DNA from: Trichormus_B sp936914905
Lineage (GTDB): Bacteria > Cyanobacteriota > Cyanobacteriia > Cyanobacteriales > Nostocaceae
DNA: 64,000 bases
Direction: 5' to 3' (one strand)
NCBI RefSeq assembly: GCF_039871975.1
Contig: NZ_JBDPLL010000001.1
Shown here: piece after piece, positions 19,051 to 29,161 of the stretch
Layout: each line of letters begins with the position of its first letter
Position numbering within the stretch: the first letter of the stretch is position 1
Made by a program: the position numbers and the translations under genes
Notes under the pieces: model-generated
Seen by the model: the letters and a program-made list of their open reading frames with translations, nothing else
Told to the model about the DNA's origin: nothing
The model's database searches: none

Positions 19051-19984
19051 GGATAGTGGATTAAATAAGCTGTAACTGTGGTTTAGGGGTGTAATTCCAT
19101 TGGGGCAAGAATTCATCAAAAACAATCTTCACATTTGATTTGAAGTCAAAAGCCACATTTCGGCCGGTTTGATAGGTGTTATAGAGAATAGTCGTCAAGA
19201 GTTTGAGTTCAGTTTAGGTGGTTGCCGTTGCCATGAGGTCTTTTACAGTCTGGACACTCTCAAAAATCAGCCCCTGATACAGGCGAGAAATATGAGGAAA
19301 GAAACGATGCCTAATGGGATTGTACTTGGAGGTGTAGGGAGGATAATGAGGGATGGGAATTTCCATGGCCAGTTCATTAACTAAGGCCTGTAAGTCCTGT
19401 GTGAAGATGTAATTGTGTGAAGATGTAATAGGGAGAGCTATTNNNNNNNNNNNNNNNNNNNNNNNNNNNNNNNNNNNNNNNNNNNNNNNNNNNNNNNNNN
19501 NNNNNNNNNNNNNNNNNNNNNNNNNNNNNNNNNNNNNNNNNNTGGCAATCTCATGACCCTTGAGATGAGTCCACCTGAGGGTTTTATCCATCCGTGAACC
19601 CGCTGTGTGCCGCTCCAACACTCCCAAAAACCCCTCTTGTCAGAAGGCAATCGTCTCAAACACTGATTTCCCGCCACCTCCGGGTTGGCAAATCCCCTCC
19701 TGGTCAACCACCTTTTCCTCCTCAAGTTCCCCCAAGGCCAACTTTAAGGTTTCGTGATGCCATAACAGCAAGCCGCGGATCTATGCCTGCCCCCCGTACC
19801 CTACTTTTAGGGCTTCAATCGCCGCCCATATACGGGCATACTTCTCTGACAAAAACTTATAGTATCGTTGCATTTTAACTTCAATTTCACCAGGGTCAGG
19901 GCCCATCATCTACCAGTTCTCCATCTACCCTTCTAGTGTATAGATCTTATTGGCACTCTTACACCTTATTTAATCCACCATCCT
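19051..19984 (-). mobile_element. ISAzo13-family insertion sequence, copy 1, broken and gapped
   Basis: The ends GGATAGTGGATTAAATAA and TTATTTAATCCACCATCC form terminal inverted repeats. The minus-strand transposase begins MMGPDPGEIEVKMQRYYKFL, hits stops after GGYGGQA-like sequence and at later points, is interrupted by a 100-N scaffold gap at 19443-19542, and resumes with PHYPPYTSKYNPIRHRFFPH. The Glu expected in the NPIEHR motif is Arg. The element is a pseudogene, and the gap hides an unknown length. Confidence 0.8.
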
Positions 19985-20744
19985 AAAAGAGAGTGATCCC
20001 TAGGGAGTGAGATTACAAAAATAAAGGGATGCCTGTAAGAACAAGCTCCCCAGTAGCGGAAGATGAAAGAAGCACTACCAAAGTTTATCAACCACTATGG
20101 ATCTTTTTGCACAACTAAAGGAATTCCGTCAAGCAGCATACTAATGTTTATGTGGGGCGAAGGATGCAACATTTGAAATGACGGATACAATATTGCTGAC
20201 ACGCAACGTCTACACTCTGGGAGACTGATCACTGTATCCAGTATTCGGTTGTAAGTGGTCAAGTATTTATGAGAAGACAACTCATGCGCTTACATTCCCA
20301 CCAATGTTTATGGGGAGAACTACCAGCATATTCAAGTAGGGGAAAAGCAAGAGTACACGGTGATAAATTTAAACTCAACGATCAATGAATGTCCAGCTTC
20401 GTATTGAATAGTTGGGGAAGAGTGCAAGTGGCTTTACCAACGCCTCATCTTTGCTTAGAACTTCCTTTTATTATAGACGATCGCTCAAAGTCTTAGCAGT
20501 CAAGTTCAAAATCATAGAATCATTGTTCTCAAATTACAATCAAAAGTCAAAGACTTAGAGTCAGAGAATCAACGGTTCAGAGATGAAAATAACCAGCTAA
20601 AGGGAGAAAAAGGGTCACAGATTTAATCCATAATCAAGTTATAAAGTCCGTTAAAAGAGTGCTAACACGATTAAAGGTTCAGAACGAGACACTAAATAAT
20701 GTGATCGCACTCTCAATCAAATTACTTCACTGTTCACTCTAACT
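19985..20744. other. Gene-free stretch with faint transposase relics
   Basis: Plus-strand fragments read RRQLMRLHSHQCLWGELPAY then SSRGKARVHGDKFKLNDQ (about 20270-20390), similar to a cyanobacterial transposase class, and further on a coiled-coil stretch LQSKVKDLESENQRFRDENN (about 20545-20600) like the N-terminus of IS66-type transposases. All frames are broken. Family assignments are weak; no functional gene is supported. Confidence 0.4.
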
Positions 20745-23720
20745 CTATGGTATTCCTTCTTGTTCCACAGGACGAATAATTGTCGGTCCTGGTGTTACCT
20801 CTGGTTGAAAAATTCCTTGTAATGCTTGTTCTAAACTTTTTGCCATGACAATGCGGTTTTCATAAGCAACAACCACCCTAACTAAAGTTGGTAAACTATT
20901 CTGAGTTGCTTCTAAATAAATTGGCTCAACATATAACAAAGATTGTTCAATAGGAATAATCAAAAGATTACCTTGAATTGCTCTTGAACCTTGACGATTC
21001 CATAAAGAAATTTGTTGAGAAATTACTGGATCTTGGTTAATTCTGGCTTCTATTTGTTCTGTTCCATAAATCAACCTTTCTTTAGGAAAGTTATACAGCA
21101 GCAACTTACCGTAATTTTCTCCATCTGAACGCGCTGCTAACCAAGCAATTAAATTTGTTCGTTGTTTAGGTGTGTAGGGAAGTAGTAAAATAAATTCTTC
21201 AAAGGGAACGTTAGGAAGACTAGTAATTAAATAGTAAGGTTCAAGCTGACGGGTTTGTGTTCCATATATTTCATTGGGAATTTGCCATTGATCTTCGCGG
21301 TTGTAAAATACTTGGGGGTTAGTAATATGATAAACCATTAATCGTTCAGATTGAATTTTAAAAAAGTCCACCGGATAGCGGATATGACTGCGGAGATTAA
21401 CAGGCATATTTGCCAGCGGTTGGAACATTTGTGGGAAGATTTTTGACCAGGCAATAATTAGAGGCTCTTTTGGTTCAGCAACGTAAAATCTTACTGTGCC
21501 ATTGTAAGCGTCAATTACGACCTTAACGGAGTTACGAATATAGTTGATGCCATCACCATTTTGCTCAGAGTAGGGATAGCGATCACTTGTTGTATAGGCA
21601 TCTATAATCCAGTAAAGATTATTCTTGATTCCTGGGAATTGTTCATTTTTGCTGTCAGGATTAGCATCAGCAGCTACTAAATAAGGCTCACTGTCAAATT
21701 TTAGAAAAGGTGCGATCGCACGAATTCGTTGGTTAATATTTCGCCGGAATAATACTTTTGTCTCTGGTAGAAAATTCCGTGTAAATATCATTTGCCAGTC
21801 TTTCAAATATGTAGCAAATAGCCATCTTCTAACCAGAGAACCAATTCTAATTCCACCCACGCCATCATAACTGGTGTAAACATTATCGCTGCCACTGGCA
21901 TAATCTAATTCTCTAACTTTCGTGCCAGTCATGACATGAGTATTGCTAATTTCTCCATAATAAATTCGCGGTTTACCAATAGGAATACTTTCACGAATAG
22001 CTTCACTAGAACTAGTTAGCGCACTATCATTACCGCTAATATCTTTAACAAAATATTCTGGTAAACCACCAGGAACAACAGTATTTACAGGACTCATGGT
22101 AAAGCCATAACCGTGGGTGTAAACTAAATTGCGGTTTACCCATGTTTTAGCTTGCTGTGGAACAGAATTATAGTCTAATTCCCTGGCTGCAATTAGTACC
22201 TGACGTTTTTCGGTTGATGCGGTTGCTTGTTGGTTGGGTTCAGTTTTGATTGTGTAGCGATCAATATCAGCATCGGGAAATTTATAATAGGGACGAATTT
22301 GTTGTAATTCGCGGTTAGTTTTTAATAATGGTTCTTCATCCCAAAGACGAATATTACGAATTGTTAGATCATTGACTTTGAGATCTGCTTGGGTTAAGTT
22401 TCCCTGGGGATTAAAGGTTTCAGAATCAATTGCTTCTAAATCAAATGCTTGACGAGTAAAGTTAATAGTACGTTGGATGTAAGGCTGCTCTCGCTGCAAT
22501 TCATTAGGTTGAACTATTAAAGATTGGACAACAGCAGGTACAATGACATCACCTGTAATTACTAAAATTATATAAATACATAAACTATAAATTGCCCAAC
22601 GATGATGTTGAGATTTGGGTTTCCAGAAGAAAGTTTGCCATAATAAATAAAATGCGATCACTACAGCTAAAATACATAACATAGTGTCAACTGGCAACTG
22701 GATCTTAGCATCGGTGTAACTAGCGCCAAAACTCACCCCACGGGGAGAATAAACGAGTTCATAACGACCTAACCAATAACTAAAGGCTACTACCAACATC
22801 AAACAGCTACCCAAACCGAATAAATGACATTGTTGTGGTAGAGAAAAACCAGGAAAAATACCTTGATTTAGACTATCTCCTGATAAAAGATAGGTGAGAG
22901 CAACGCACACAAAGCCATATAAACATAATCCAACTAGCCAAAATTCCAAAAGTTCCCACAGAGGGAGTGAAAAAACATAAAAACCGATATCTTTCCCAAA
23001 TAAAGGGTCATTGCTATTGAAGGGAGTAGAGTAGAAATAAAGTAGTATTTTAGACCAATGTTGAGATAGCATCCAGCCAAAACCAAGACTAAAAATAAGT
23101 GCGATCGCTCTCAGCAAAAAGTGAGAATATATTAAGAGTGCGATCGCCATTACCAAAGCCACACCAAAATACCAGTCCTGAGAAATAATTTTGTGTCCCA
23201 AATTCCAAACAATTTCTGGTCTAAATAGAATTGTAAAAGGTGAAATAACCTGATTAACTTCTCTATTCGAGTAACTTAGAGCAACTTGTCCATAATGCGT
23301 TACCATCAACCCTACGAACAAACTCAAGCCTAACGTCAGCGGTAAGAGCCAGCGCAATCTAATTTCTTTGTATCCAGTCTCAACATGAGGAGGTTTATAG
23401 ACTGTGCCATACTGTGGACTAAGAAATTTTGTGAGTTGCTTACTCAGTCTTGTCTCCTCATTTCTGACCAACTCAGTTTTCAGAGACTGGGGATATTTCC
23501 AGCGTTGTGCTAAAGCCAGATTAAAAAACAGATAGCTAAAACTAACACTTACCGTACCCACCCATAAAGCACCCTTAGTCACCAGGCGCAGCACAAATGT
23601 TTGCAAATAGCCAACTTCCTGAAACCAAAAAATCTCTGCCCCTAGATGGGAAACTATATCCCAGAATAGCCACAGCCCCAACAAAGTGATAATAACTCTA
23701 AAGCACCATTTCCAAGACAT
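20745..23720 (-). CDS. UPF0182 family membrane protein
   Basis: A 991-residue protein matching the UPF0182 family in length and layout: about seven membrane helices in the first ~400 residues (for example VIITLLGLWLFWDIV near the start and LLPLTLGLSLFVGLMVTHYG), then a large extracytoplasmic C-terminal region of ~590 residues with VYTHGYGFTMSPVN and YYGEISNTHVMTGTK, conserved in the family. Its function is unknown. It is monocistronic between IS relics and the CHAT relic; spacing gives no hint of an operon. Several HIP1 octamers lie inside, as in neighbouring native genes, so it looks ancestral rather than acquired. Confidence 0.9.
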   Translation of the reverse strand: MSWKWCFRVIITLLGLWLFWDIVSHLGAEIFWFQEVGYLQTFVLRLVTKGALWVGTVSVSFSYLFFNLALAQRWKYPQSLKTELVRNEETRLSKQLTKFLSPQYGTVYKPPHVETGYKEIRLRWLLPLTLGLSLFVGLMVTHYGQVALSYSNREVNQVISPFTILFRPEIVWNLGHKIISQDWYFGVALVMAIALLIYSHFLLRAIALIFSLGFGWMLSQHWSKILLYFYSTPFNSNDPLFGKDIGFYVFSLPLWELLEFWLVGLCLYGFVCVALTYLLSGDSLNQGIFPGFSLPQQCHLFGLGSCLMLVVAFSYWLGRYELVYSPRGVSFGASYTDAKIQLPVDTMLCILAVVIAFYLLWQTFFWKPKSQHHRWAIYSLCIYIILVITGDVIVPAVVQSLIVQPNELQREQPYIQRTINFTRQAFDLEAIDSETFNPQGNLTQADLKVNDLTIRNIRLWDEEPLLKTNRELQQIRPYYKFPDADIDRYTIKTEPNQQATASTEKRQVLIAARELDYNSVPQQAKTWVNRNLVYTHGYGFTMSPVNTVVPGGLPEYFVKDISGNDSALTSSSEAIRESIPIGKPRIYYGEISNTHVMTGTKVRELDYASGSDNVYTSYDGVGGIRIGSLVRRWLFATYLKDWQMIFTRNFLPETKVLFRRNINQRIRAIAPFLKFDSEPYLVAADANPDSKNEQFPGIKNNLYWIIDAYTTSDRYPYSEQNGDGINYIRNSVKVVIDAYNGTVRFYVAEPKEPLIIAWSKIFPQMFQPLANMPVNLRSHIRYPVDFFKIQSERLMVYHITNPQVFYNREDQWQIPNEIYGTQTRQLEPYYLITSLPNVPFEEFILLLPYTPKQRTNLIAWLAARSDGENYGKLLLYNFPKERLIYGTEQIEARINQDPVISQQISLWNRQGSRAIQGNLLIIPIEQSLLYVEPIYLEATQNSLPTLVRVVVAYENRIVMAKSLEQALQGIFQPEVTPGPTIIRPVEQEGIP

Positions 23721-23877
23721 TCATTTTTATTAAATAAGAGGGAACAGTGATACAGTAGATTGCAGATCAATGAGGTACAGAATCTAAATTGAAACCTAGA
23801 CAGTAATGGAGTTTCACTCCTGACTCTTGACTCCTGACTCCTGCTGTAACTGATAACTGATTGATAACTGATAACTG

Positions 23878-24375
23878 TTAATTCCAATTACCAATTACGG
23901 TAAAAGCAGACCAATAATATGGATGGGATAAGTCGATCTTACCTAAATTAGTCATTTCTTGATTTAGAGGAATGTTCTTTTCAGGGGAAAGGTATAGCAG
24001 ATGGAGAGCTATACCTTTCCCCTTTAGCATTACTAACTGAGCTTGTCTAATAGATTCAGAGCGAAAATAAGTAGTATTTAACTGATCTTAGAATTCTTTC
24101 ATCAGTGCCAAAGAATTTTGAATACTCACATACCACAAACTACCCAAAATAGTTTTTACCCCTGCTTGCACAGCCAAACCCGAAAATCCTAATTCTGCCT
24201 CATCACTACCCACAGCAGTTTTACAGGCACTCAAAACCAACATTTCTACTTTAGGTTCTTTACTCCATCCTAGTTCCTGAGATGAAGACGGACGCGCTTT
24301 TTTATTTTCTAATACTAAGGGTGATTTTTGGGTTTTAAATGGCTTTTGTTCAGGATATTTAGGTTCTAGTTGCAA
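23878..24375 (-). pseudogene. CHAT-domain (caspase-like) protein, C-terminal relic
   Basis: The readable part has VEMLVLSACKTAVGSDEAE and LAVQAGVKTILGSLW, the second half of a CHAT protease domain with its Cys motif. A TAA follows SLALMKEF; the same frame continues DQLNTTYFRSESIRQAQLVM and ends with the family terminus HPYYWSAFTVIGNWN. The upstream half with the catalytic His is not recognisable before 24375. CHAT proteins in cyanobacteria often pair with TPR or haemagglutinin-like domains, none of which are readable here. A 16-bp inverted repeat lies within the 3' part. Confidence 0.8.
23983..24023. repeat. Perfect 16-bp inverted repeat in the CHAT relic
   Basis: AGGGGAAAGGTATAGC and its exact complement flank a 9-base loop. 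It sits in frame within the relic between KGKGIA and YLSPEK, where intact homologues have unrelated sequence, so it is probably an insertion. Confidence 0.75.
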
Positions 24376-25009
24376 GCTATTTTAACCAAGGAAATCGACT
24401 TTTTTATCGTTATTTGTTCCAGGCATTTGACTTAAGTAATTAGCAGGGATTTCTCTGACTTTAGAAGTTTGATAATTGATAGATTCTTGGTTAAGAATAA
24501 TAAAAGGCTCATTGAAAGCATTTGAATTTAAAGAATGACTTGGGGTAACTTGATGTTCATAGATAATGTTCCTATGTAGATAATTATAATTATCTAAGGG
24601 AGAATAGGTGTCTATGAAGTAGATAATAATACCCTTAAGGCAAGATACTCTTAATCAAGAAATATCTAGTGGGAATATAAATCTTCCTTCTAGTTTGAAA
24701 CTACCCACAAAGTTTATCGTGCCAAAATTAAATAATTATTTATACATGACAGTGATAGTTAGCATACACTAATTGAAGTATTTTTGATATAGTATAAAAA
24801 TATATTTATTTATAACTAAGCCGACAAAATTCTTCATTAATAGAGGAATTAAGACCCAAATATAGACTTTTTTAGGCAAATATGAAAGTACTTTTAAAGT
24901 AAATATTAAGTAGGATGTATTACAGCTATGTAAAGATTTGAGGATTTAAGAGAGTGAGGATTAGCCGTAACACACCGAGAAATAAACAACCCATTCCAAA
25001 TTTGAGAAA
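24376..25009. other. AT-rich stretch upstream of the CHAT relic; nothing recognised
   Basis: No frame longer than about 60 codons with family resemblance is seen on either strand. It may be the eroded 5' half of the CHAT gene. A short palindrome-like stretch TAGATAATTATAATTATCTA lies at about 24576-24595. Confidence 0.4.
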
Positions 25010-25060
25010 TCCGGTTTACAGTGTATTCATTTTGAATTTGGAATTCGCGTTGGTACTAAG

Positions 25061-25624
25061 AAAAGTGGATTAAATAAGGTGTAAGAGTGCCAATAAGATC
25101 TATAAACCAGAAGGGTAGATCGAGAACTGGTAGATGATGGGCCCTGACCCTGGTGAAATTGAAGTTAAAATGCAACGATACTATAAGNNNNNNNNNNNNN
25201 NNNNNNNNNNNNNNNNNNNNNNNNNNNNNNNNNNNNNNNNNNNNNNNNNNNNNNNNNNNNNNNNNNNNNNNNNNNNNNNNNNNNNNNGCCTTAGTTAATG
25301 AACTGGCCATGGAAATTCCCATCCCTCATTATCCCCTCTACACCTCCAAGTACAATCCCATTGGGCATCGTTTTTTTCCTCATATTTCTCCCCTGTGTCA
25401 GGGGCTGATTTTTGAGAGTGTCCAGACTGTAAAAGACCTCATGGTAACGGCAACCACCCGAACTGGACTCAAACTCTTGACTACCATTCTCTATAAGACC
25501 TATCAAACCGGCCAAACAGTGCCTCTTGACTTCAAATCAAATCTGAAGATTGTTTTTGATGAATTCTTGCGCCAATCGAATTACACCCCTAAACCACAGT
25601 TACAGGTTATTTAATCCACTATCC
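25061..25624 (+). mobile_element. ISAzo13-family insertion sequence, copy 2, gapped
   Basis: Plus-oriented copy with ends AAAAGTGGATTAAATAAGG and TTATTTAATCCACTATCC. It is inserted into, or next to, a partial copy (25010-25059) of the dispersed repeat found at 40.4 and 47.5 kb. A 100-N gap (25188-25287) interrupts it, so the true length is unknown. Confidence 0.8.
25138..25614 (+). CDS. ISAzo13-family transposase (interrupted by assembly gap)
   Basis: The N-terminus MMGPDPGEIEVKMQRYYK is followed by a 100-N gap and then the C-terminal part ALVNELAMEIPIPHYPLYTS to KIVFDEFLRQSNYTPKPQ, the typical end of ISAzo13-type DDE transposases. Both assembled pieces are open in frame, unlike copy 1, so the gene could be full length. 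However, the catalytic Glu of NPIEHR is Gly here (NPIGHR), which predicts an inactive enzyme. Expected size for the family is ~400 residues or more, so about 800 bases or more are missing from the assembly. Collapse of near-identical copies is the likely cause of the gap. Confidence 0.7.
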   Translation, partial: WALTLVKLKLKCNDTIXXXXXXXXXXXXXXXXXXXXXXXXXXXXXXXXXXALVNELAMEIPIPHYPLYTSKYNPIGHRFFPHISPLCQGLIFESVQTVKDLMVTATTRTGLKLLTTILYKTYQTGQTVPLDFKSNLKIVFDEFLRQSNYTPKPQLQVI

Positions 25625-25884
25625 TAATTATTTGTAGCGGATTAAACAGCAAACCCTTTATTATCAAGTAAGGAATCTAGGACTTATGTGTAGACTGTAG
25701 ACCCCTAAGAGGGATGAGGTAGCCAATTCTGATAAATAAACCTCAGAGAGTCACAAAGCCTGGGGTATTATTAGTATCTAGGGTGGGATAATGTCGTTCT
25801 GTCATAACCTTTGTTAATCAGGCCAATTACCTGATTAACAAAGGTTATATACTTATAGCAATGTTTGAACCATAATTAGTAATT

Positions 25885-26310
25885 ATGCTGACTAGCGTTG
25901 ATCGTTTGTTATTTGTCCGACGTGTTCCTATTTTTAATGAATTGCGAGATGATTTTGTAGTCCGACTAGCTTCAGTGATGAATGAGTTATCATATCCTAC
26001 AAATCACAGTATCTTTAAACAAGGAGAAGAGGGGCGATCGCTCTATATTATTGTATCCGGTCGAGTGAAAGTCCATATTGGGGATACGAAATTAGCAGAA
26101 GTAGATACAGGAAAATACTTTGGTGAAATGGCTGTATTTGATACTCAGCCTCGTTCGGCTTCTGTCACTACTTTAGAACCTTGTGATTGTTTGGAACTCA
26201 CCCAAGAGCAACTTTATGATGGGATTGAAGAAACTCCAGAAATTGCTGTAAACATTATTCGTAAACTATCTCAGATCATTCGTAGACTGAATGAAAATAT
26301 TAGTCATTAG
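25885..26310 (+). CDS. Cyclic nucleotide-binding domain protein
   Basis: A 141-residue single-domain protein. It carries the phosphate-binding cassette GKYFGEMAVFDTQPRSASV with the key Glu and Arg that contact the cyclic phosphate and ribose, preceded by the beta-roll GEEGRSLYIIVSGRVKVHIG. There is no DNA-binding helix-turn-helix or catalytic domain, so it is not a CRP-type regulator on its own; it may act as a stand-alone cAMP/cGMP sensor or through a partner. The gene is monocistronic, about 260 bases after the ISAzo13 copy. Its ligand and target are unknown. Confidence 0.88.
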   Translation: MLTSVDRLLFVRRVPIFNELRDDFVVRLASVMNELSYPTNHSIFKQGEEGRSLYIIVSGRVKVHIGDTKLAEVDTGKYFGEMAVFDTQPRSASVTTLEPCDCLELTQEQLYDGIEETPEIAVNIIRKLSQIIRRLNENISH

Positions 26311-26451
26311 TCATTCGATTTTGGATTTTGGATTGATTACACGCATAAATCTAGCGGCTGGTACTATTAAGGAATTATAGGAATAATAGGTTATATCAGG
26401 TACGGCTAATTACTTATAATTAACTTTTTCCTGTTACCTCGACTCTATTCC

Positions 26452-27849
26452 CTATTCCATGCTATATTTGAGACATTGTTGCAGAAAATTTTGGGGGATT
26501 TCTAAACTTTCTCCCCAATGTTGATGGATGTATGAAGCATGAACATTAGGTAAATTCCAACCTTCAAATCCTGTATTTTCATCACAGTCAAAGCGATAAG
26601 TATCAAATAATGGTTGTTGAGTATCGGTAATTAGATGTGAACGATGAAATTCATGTCCATAAACATTTGTTCCAACATCAAATAAGAAACTATCTTCTAA
26701 AGATACTGCACGACGATATCCTAAAGTTAACTTTTTATCCATTTGTGCTGATGTGGGTAATATTCCTACCATTGACCAAGATTTATCTTCAAAGTCAATA
26801 ATTTGCTCACATAAATACATTAAACCACCACATTCAGCAATTGTGGGTATTCCTGCACAAATAGCTGTTTTAACTGATTTTAAAATCTTCGTGTTTGCAG
26901 CTAATTCTGATGCAAATACTTCAGGAAATCCACCACCAAAATAAATTCCTTGAATATCTCTTGGTAATTGTGTATCTTTTAAAGGACTCCAAAATACTAA
27001 TTCCGCACCTAATTTTTCTAAAATATCTAAGTTATCTTGATAATAGAAATTAAAGGCCTTATCTCTTGCAACGGCAATCTTAACAGGAGATGGGTAGATA
27101 GGGAGATGGGAAGGTGAGAAGGTGGGGAAATGGGGAGACTTGAGGAGGGCTAATAGTTGTTCCCAATCAAAGCAAGTATCACCTAAATCTGCAAGATGAT
27201 TAATGATATTATCTAATTCTGGTAATTCTGCTGTGGGGATTAATCCCAGATGACGGTCAGGAATAGTGATATTATCTTGTCTTCTGAGTACACCCAGGAT
27301 GGGGATTTGTAGACGTGCTAGGGAATTTTTTAAAAATGATAAATGGCGATCGCTTCCCACACGATTCAATACTAGTCCGGCCATTTTAATTCTACTATCT
27401 AATGAACAATAACCATGTGCGATCGCAGCGACTGAACCAGACAACCGACTACAATCAATTACCAATACCACTGGTATATCTAATAATTTAGCTATATGTG
27501 CTGTACTGGCAAATGTCATGTCGTCCCTTTTATTTGAAGATTGACGACTAATGACTGACGATTGACCAACACCATCAAATAACCCCATAACTCCCTCAAC
27601 TAATGCGTATTCACATTTTAGGGAATGATGGTGAAAACATTCCTGTACATAACTTTCTGAAGTCAATACAGTATCTAGGTTTCGACAAGGACGACCTGTA
27701 ACATATTGATGAAACATCGGATCAATATAATCTGGTCCGACTTTAAAAGATTGTATTGTGACTCCACGACGGCGTAATGAGGCTAAAAGTGTTAGCGTTA
27801 CAGTTGTTTTACCAACACCGCTACGTTCTCCAGCAATAATTATTGACAT
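26452..27849 (-). CDS. cbiA: Cobyrinate a,c-diamide synthase
   Basis: Amidates the a and c carboxyls of cobyrinic acid using glutamine and ATP in cobalamin (pseudo-B12) synthesis. The N-terminal P-loop is AGERSGVGKTTVTL, and the C-terminal type 1 glutamine amidotransferase domain shows IAECGGLMYL with the nucleophile Cys and HEFHRSH. The start is set at ATG 27849 (MSIIIAGERSG); an in-frame TTG four codons upstream is less likely. Two stretches absent from the usual family pattern, SSVISRQSSNKRDDM (27520-27570) and HFPTFSPSHLPIYPSP (27084-27140), are encoded by short repeats identical in style to intergenic STRR sequence. The gene follows the DUF3067 gene by 23 bases and probably shares its transcript. 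No cobalamin riboswitch is seen. Confidence 0.93.
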   Translation of the reverse strand: MSIIIAGERSGVGKTTVTLTLLASLRRRGVTIQSFKVGPDYIDPMFHQYVTGRPCRNLDTVLTSESYVQECFHHHSLKCEYALVEGVMGLFDGVGQSSVISRQSSNKRDDMTFASTAHIAKLLDIPVVLVIDCSRLSGSVAAIAHGYCSLDSRIKMAGLVLNRVGSDRHLSFLKNSLARLQIPILGVLRRQDNITIPDRHLGLIPTAELPELDNIINHLADLGDTCFDWEQLLALLKSPHFPTFSPSHLPIYPSPVKIAVARDKAFNFYYQDNLDILEKLGAELVFWSPLKDTQLPRDIQGIYFGGGFPEVFASELAANTKILKSVKTAICAGIPTIAECGGLMYLCEQIIDFEDKSWSMVGILPTSAQMDKKLTLGYRRAVSLEDSFLFDVGTNVYGHEFHRSHLITDTQQPLFDTYRFDCDENTGFEGWNLPNVHASYIHQHWGESLEIPQNFLQQCLKYSME

Positions 27850-27872
27850 AAATAGTACCAATTTTTAATTGT

Positions 27873-28181
27873 TTATAATATCCATTCGGAAGCGCGATCA
27901 CCCAAATCTAGAGGTATACTAACAGCCTTACCCAGTCGGGGACGCTCTTTTGTTTGAGTAATAAAACTTTGTACTTGTATTGTTCCTCCCAAAGCATTGA
28001 GATAATTAGCAATGCTATTAAGATGCTCTTGGTATTGAGATTCGCTTAAAGGGAATGAAGCTTGTTCAAGATATTTCCACATCACTTGGAGAAATATTTT
28101 CCCCTGAGTCCTGCGTAACTGGACATCATAAGAGTATCCCCACTTATCAATTAACAGTTGACGAAATTCTTGTCCTGTCAT
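27873..28181 (-). CDS. DUF3067 family protein
   Basis: A ~102-residue protein from MTGQEFRQLLIDKWGYSYDV to the end; an upstream in-frame ATG would add 11 residues made of STRR-like sequence and is not favoured. The family is conserved in cyanobacteria and plant plastids and has no established function. It contains LRRTQGKIFLQVMWKYLEQ and a C-terminal ISIPLDLG-like end. It is the promoter-proximal gene of a two-gene unit with cbiA, divergent from petC. Confidence 0.75.
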   Translation of the reverse strand: MTGQEFRQLLIDKWGYSYDVQLRRTQGKIFLQVMWKYLEQASFPLSESQYQEHLNSIANYLNALGGTIQVQSFITQTKERPRLGKAVSIPLDLGDRASEWIL

Positions 28182-28504
28182 ATAAATTTTGGATTTTGGA
28201 TTTGAGATTAGCAATCATATGCTGAGACGGTTTTTTCGCTATGAAACATTACAGTCCATCTCCTTCTTGGATCATGGCTGTTCTCAATTAGATTTTACAT
28301 TTAGTTATGATGTTAAGTTCCGTGACTCCAGTATGATAAGGATATAAAGAAATGTAATGCTAACAGTAAAGATGCTAAAGATATCTTGGAACAAAGAATT
28401 GTGGCATCGCTGATGGCCTTAGCATTTCGACTCAGACAAGGGTAGCTAAAGTGCTGGTACTCTTGTCAAAATGCTTAACAAATTATACAAAGAGCGCGTA
28501 GATT
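28182..28504. promoter_or_regulatory. Divergent spacer between the DUF3067 gene and petC
   Basis: About 320 bases without a protein frame, expected to carry divergent promoters. No specific -10/-35 pair or operator can be assigned with confidence. The petC start is preceded by an AAGAGCG segment. Confidence 0.35.
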
Positions 28505-29044
28505 ATGGCTCAATTTTCCGAATCAATGGACGTGCCTGATATGGGTCGTCGTCAGTTCATGAACCTGCTCACTTTTGGGACTGTCACTGGAGTGGCGCTA
28601 GGTGCATTGTACCCTGTAGTTAAGTACTTTATCCCTCCAGCCAGCGGTGGTGCCGGTGGTGGTGTGACAGCAAAAAATGAACTGGGTAAAGATGTTAGTA
28701 TTAGTCAATTCTTAGAAAGCCATAATGTAGGCGATCACACCTTGGTACAAGGACTAAAGGGAGATCCTACATATATTGTGGTAGAGAGTAAAGAAGCGAT
28801 CGCAGACTATGGCATTAATGCTATCTGCACGCACTTAGGTTGTGTAGTGCCTTGGAACGTAGCAGAGAACAAGTTTAAATGCCCTTGCCACGGTTCCCAG
28901 TACGATGCTACTGGTAAAGTTGTCCGCGGACCTGCACCTAAGTCCTTAGCTTTGGCTCATGCCACAACAGACAGCGACAAAATCGTTTTAACCCCTTGGA
29001 CAGAAACAGACTTCCGCACCGGTGAAGAACCTTGGTGGAGTTAA
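28505..29044 (+). CDS. petC: Cytochrome b6f complex Rieske iron-sulfur protein
   Basis: A 179-residue Rieske protein of the thylakoid cytochrome b6f complex, passing electrons from plastoquinol to cytochrome f. A twin-arginine-like GRRQFMNLL precedes the single membrane helix (residues ~20-43). A glycine-rich hinge GGAGGGV follows, and the 2Fe-2S ligands lie in CTHLGC (Cys108, His110) and CPCHG (Cys126, His129), with the disulfide cysteines 113 and 128. The length is standard. It is followed by petA after 117 bases, the universal cyanobacterial petCA operon. Confidence 0.98.
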   Translation: MAQFSESMDVPDMGRRQFMNLLTFGTVTGVALGALYPVVKYFIPPASGGAGGGVTAKNELGKDVSISQFLESHNVGDHTLVQGLKGDPTYIVVESKEAIADYGINAICTHLGCVVPWNVAENKFKCPCHGSQYDATGKVVRGPAPKSLALAHATTDSDKIVLTPWTETDFRTGEEPWWS

Positions 29045-29059
29045 TCGAGGGCTGAGTGT

Positions 29060-29158
29060 AGAGTCGTGAGTTATTAGTCTTGAGTCAACTCTTGACAACT
29101 GACCAATAACAACTGACCAATCATAACTGACAAATGACCACTGACTAATGACTTTATA
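29060..29158. repeat. STRR-like repeats in the petC-petA spacer
   Basis: Units of the AACTGACCAATAAC and ACTGACAAATGACC type recur about six times. They are the same class of repeat seen beside several other genes in this window. Confidence 0.6.
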
Positions 29159-29161
29159 GAG

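Noticed and set aside
27850..28504. Cobalamin riboswitch controlling cbiA
   Set aside because: The spacing between the DUF3067 gene and cbiA is only 23 bases, and no B12-box-like conserved core is recognisable upstream of either gene.
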